Assembly: GCA_025331125.1 (NCBI GenBank)
Contig: JAOALB010000246.1
Location: forward strand, 1 to 35,816
Source of the DNA: Mycogone perniciosa
Taxonomy: Eukaryota; Ascomycota; Sordariomycetes; Hypocreales; Hypocreaceae
Length of the DNA: 35,816 bases
Direction: 5' to 3'
In this document: positions 33,343 to 35,816 of the stretch, one piece after another
Layout: each line of letters opens with the position of its first letter
How positions within the stretch are numbered: position 1 is the first letter of the stretch
Position numbers and translations under genes: made by a program
Notes under the pieces: model-generated
Databases searched by the model: none
What the model was told of the DNA's origin: nothing
Seen by the model: only the letters and a program-made list of their open reading frames with translations

Positions 33343-35441
33343 TACGGAGTACCTCGTACTTGGTAGTATGTAATACTACTCCATCCACACTCAAACCTAC
33401 TTGGTATATTCAAACGCTGATCATAATACCTCCAGGGACTAAAAAAAGGAACCATGCCCAGACTGGCGACCCTATCCCTGTCCGTACGACGTGACGGGTC
33501 TCGGCTGAGATAATACACATACTAAGCCATTCACAAAACCGTTGGGTTAAAAATGGGTCAGTAGCAATGCAAGAAAACCCTCACTGGCATCGTCATCTGC
33601 CAAGCTTTCCTACCCCTAGAACTCAGTTACATAATTGTATCGTCTAGCTACTCCTTAAAGAGAGAAGATCGTCCAAACCCCCCAAAACAGGACAGGAAGG
33701 CAACCTAAAATACATAGTATTGTGTGACAAGGGCCGTTTTGATGCAGATTTATAGTGATATGCGGCCCGCAACCTCTGCCCAAGGGTCTCACCTTCGGGA
33801 TGATACAGCGGCAAGAGCGGTTCTTTTGCGTCAAGGTGATCAGCAGATGACCAAACTATCCATACCACCATCATGGAATATATGAATACAACATAGGTTC
33901 TTCTGCTACCCTAGTTAGGGGATCATTAAACAAGGCCAAGCCTGGTCCCTTCACACATTGAGTTGGCCGAACCACCTTCAGGGGAAACCCTTCCCATACT
34001 AAGATAATAGTCACAGTCTTTTTTTATCTTGACAGGTCTCAAACGTGCTGTCCGACATGCTACCCATATCCCGAACTTCGGTCCGATTCCGTCATAACCC
34101 TCCCTCATGCAGACAAGTTTCTTTTAGTATGACACGCATTACGAAAGCGAGCCCAATCTCGGCTTGGGCTCCGAAGGAAGTCCATCTTCTTATCTCCGTC
34201 GTATTCAGCTCGTTTGCTACAAGGGTAAAAGCTCCTCGTTGAGAGTTTAGAGCACCCCTGGATCCTAATCGTATCTAGGCGTAAGAAATTACCCAATAGG
34301 ACGGTACACGGTTGTTTTCTGCCTAAATACACCGTTGACTCCTAAACCGAAGCATATATCCGTGGCGCAAAGGACCTGTGCCTTACTCGTAGAATGATAG
34401 GAACCAACCCGCTCTAGGTTGATTAAGCTGAGCAGGGATCAAGAGGCAACCAAAGCCAGATGGAGCAAGCCTTCAAAAAATAGTAGTACTAATAGTACTC
34501 CGTACTATCCGACAAAACGGTTCGCTCCACAGCGCCTAGGGACAGAGTTTAACCGTCCCTCCACACCTTTTTTACTCTTTCCCCTTTGAGTCGGAGAGTC
34601 ACGGGACTTGGAAACACATCTAGTTTACCGACACAGCAAATGCAATATCTATAAACGACCTCCGGTTAGCAAAACCCTTTAGCGGATCCAGAGATTCAGG
34701 AGAAAAGAGGCAGCTAGTGGGGGTGGCATGGTGACAGGGTGACAATCGAGTTGTCTGGAACACCTAACCGAAGTAGTCAGTGCCCAAAAATACACTCAAA
34801 GACTGTTGGAATCTCCATCAAGGCCCCCCCACCCCCACAGATTTGGCATATGGGGCTTTTAATAAAAACTTATGACTTCATAGCTGATATGAATAAAGAA
34901 TGATGCAATGGCCACTTATGCTCATGGAGCTGTAGTTGCTGGTTTCCAACAACCCAATCTCGAGCGGCGCCCAAAAGACTTGAGATGTCTTCCCGTGAAG
35001 CTGATGTAAGAATTTTATCTTAATCATGATAAAGTTAATAGTTTCTCGCTTCCATCAATACCCTCTTCAAGGTGACTCGGTTATCGTCTTCGGCGTGACA
35101 GATTTTCCACGCGAACGGTAGATATATTGAACCGACGGACAAGGTGTTGGATGTAAGGGTCGGAGTTCGCCAAACGAGAGTGCCGCCCCCAGCTTCCTAG
35201 GAAGAAGAATCAAGAGCAAATGTGTCGTTCGATGCTATGCCATACACGCGGATTAGGTAGGAGTGTTACAGAGGTGCACAACTAGCTCCAACAAAGAGGG
35301 TCAGCAGGTGTGTCCAAGGACGAGCCAAGAATATCTATGGTCATCTCCCACTTGCCGATATTTTTTCCAGATCGCCAAGACAACTGTAACCTCGAGTCAG
35401 GCGGATACATTCCGAAGTATATCTCAGTAATGTACGGAGTA
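33343..35441. repeat. Second group of TACGGAGTA / TACTCCGTA words
   Basis: Exact copies lie at 33343-33351 (within GTACGGAGTAC), 34496-34504 (within AGTACTCCGTACT) and 35433-35441. They continue the series seen at 20311-21802 and are again outside coding sequence. Confidence 0.7.
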
Positions 35442-35773
35442 GTAATTCCAAAAGACGACTTTCCATATTGGGTGAACACAAAAAGCCCCAAAACGCACCT
35501 GATCCACTTGACAGTGATTGACTGGCTGTTATCAACTGACCGATAGTGGGGGGGATCGTTGGTCTATCGTAATGCCACAGTCTATGAGAGAGCATGTTTG
35601 TATGTGTCCTCGTAAAGAGAGTAGTAGTATACACATCGCTTCGCCCCTGGTGTGTCAAAGTTGAGCTGATGAGACCGGTGAAGAGAAACCATGGAAAATC
35701 CGGCAACCTCGTGAGTTATTAATCTCAGCAAGCATCCTCAGAACAAGCGAGCTCAAGGGTCCTTTGACCAGTT
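33352..35773. other. Intergenic region with no supportable gene
   Basis: Normal-composition DNA. Open frames of 60-121 codons occur on both strands (the largest is 35341-35706 on the minus strand), but none has a recognisable domain or a convincing multi-exon arrangement. On the minus strand near 35040-35165 a frame rich in ordinary residues (ending MEARNY) could be an exon remnant, but I cannot support a gene. A C run (CCCCCCCACCCCC) lies near 34824-34836. Confidence 0.4.
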
Positions 35774-35786
35774 GGGGGGGGGGGGG
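35774..35786 (+). repeat. 13-base G run
   Basis: Thirteen consecutive G, followed by AGGG. This is a homopolymer with quadruplex potential and a likely place for length error in sequencing. Confidence 0.9.
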
Positions 35787-35816
35787 AGGGCAGATGATTA
35801 CCGCCCCGATGGTACC

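Noticed and set aside
34070..34095. T-loop-like GGTCCGATTCC suggesting a tRNA
   Set aside because: No acceptor stem, D-arm or anticodon arm could be placed around it.
35341..35706. 121-codon minus-strand frame near the right end
   Set aside because: There is no recognisable domain, signal peptide or convincing start context, and it includes a TACTCCGTA word characteristic of the intergenic DNA.

Overview
The window looks like a filamentous ascomycete chromosome, most likely Eurotiales (Aspergillus/Penicillium type). The evidence is short spliceosomal introns (61-80 nt, GTAAGT-like donors, CTAAC-like branch sites), a secreted protein of a fungal family, a PsiD/phosphatidylserine-decarboxylase-like enzyme, and long AT-saturated blocks typical of repeat-induced point mutation (RIP). 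The genus is an inference.

Layout: (1) 1-17173 is a RIP-degraded transposon nest. It starts with an LTR-like end (79-88) and an unidentified repeat on the minus strand (about 700-3600). Next come a Ty3/Gypsy element with both LTRs (about 3703-8414) and a near-complete Ty1/Copia element (8840-15491) whose pol relics share one reading frame over about 2.4 kb. Its 3' LTR carries a GC-rich 172-bp insertion (14854-15025). (2) 17174-21890 is a normal-composition island with one gene: a secreted, about 536-residue protein on the minus strand that I rebuilt from six exons. Upstream of it lie a 15-bp minisatellite, repeated TACGGAGTA words and a 0.5-kb element with inverted termini. (3) 21890-30365 is a second RIP block. 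It holds an inverted second copy of the unidentified repeat (about 23990-26748), a truncated second Gypsy copy (26749-28620), an LTR-like segment (29668 onward) and microsatellites. (4) 30366-35816 returns to normal composition, with one intact intronless gene (31283-32641) for a PsiD-like pyruvoyl-dependent decarboxylase. The remaining 3.2 kb has no gene I can support.

The two genes are not an operon and no shared pathway is visible. Both sit close to RIP blocks, the usual setting for accessory genes in fungi: one secreted-protein gene is enclosed by RIP blocks, and one candidate amino-acid decarboxylase lies about 0.9 kb from one. I found no rRNA, tRNA or CRISPR array.
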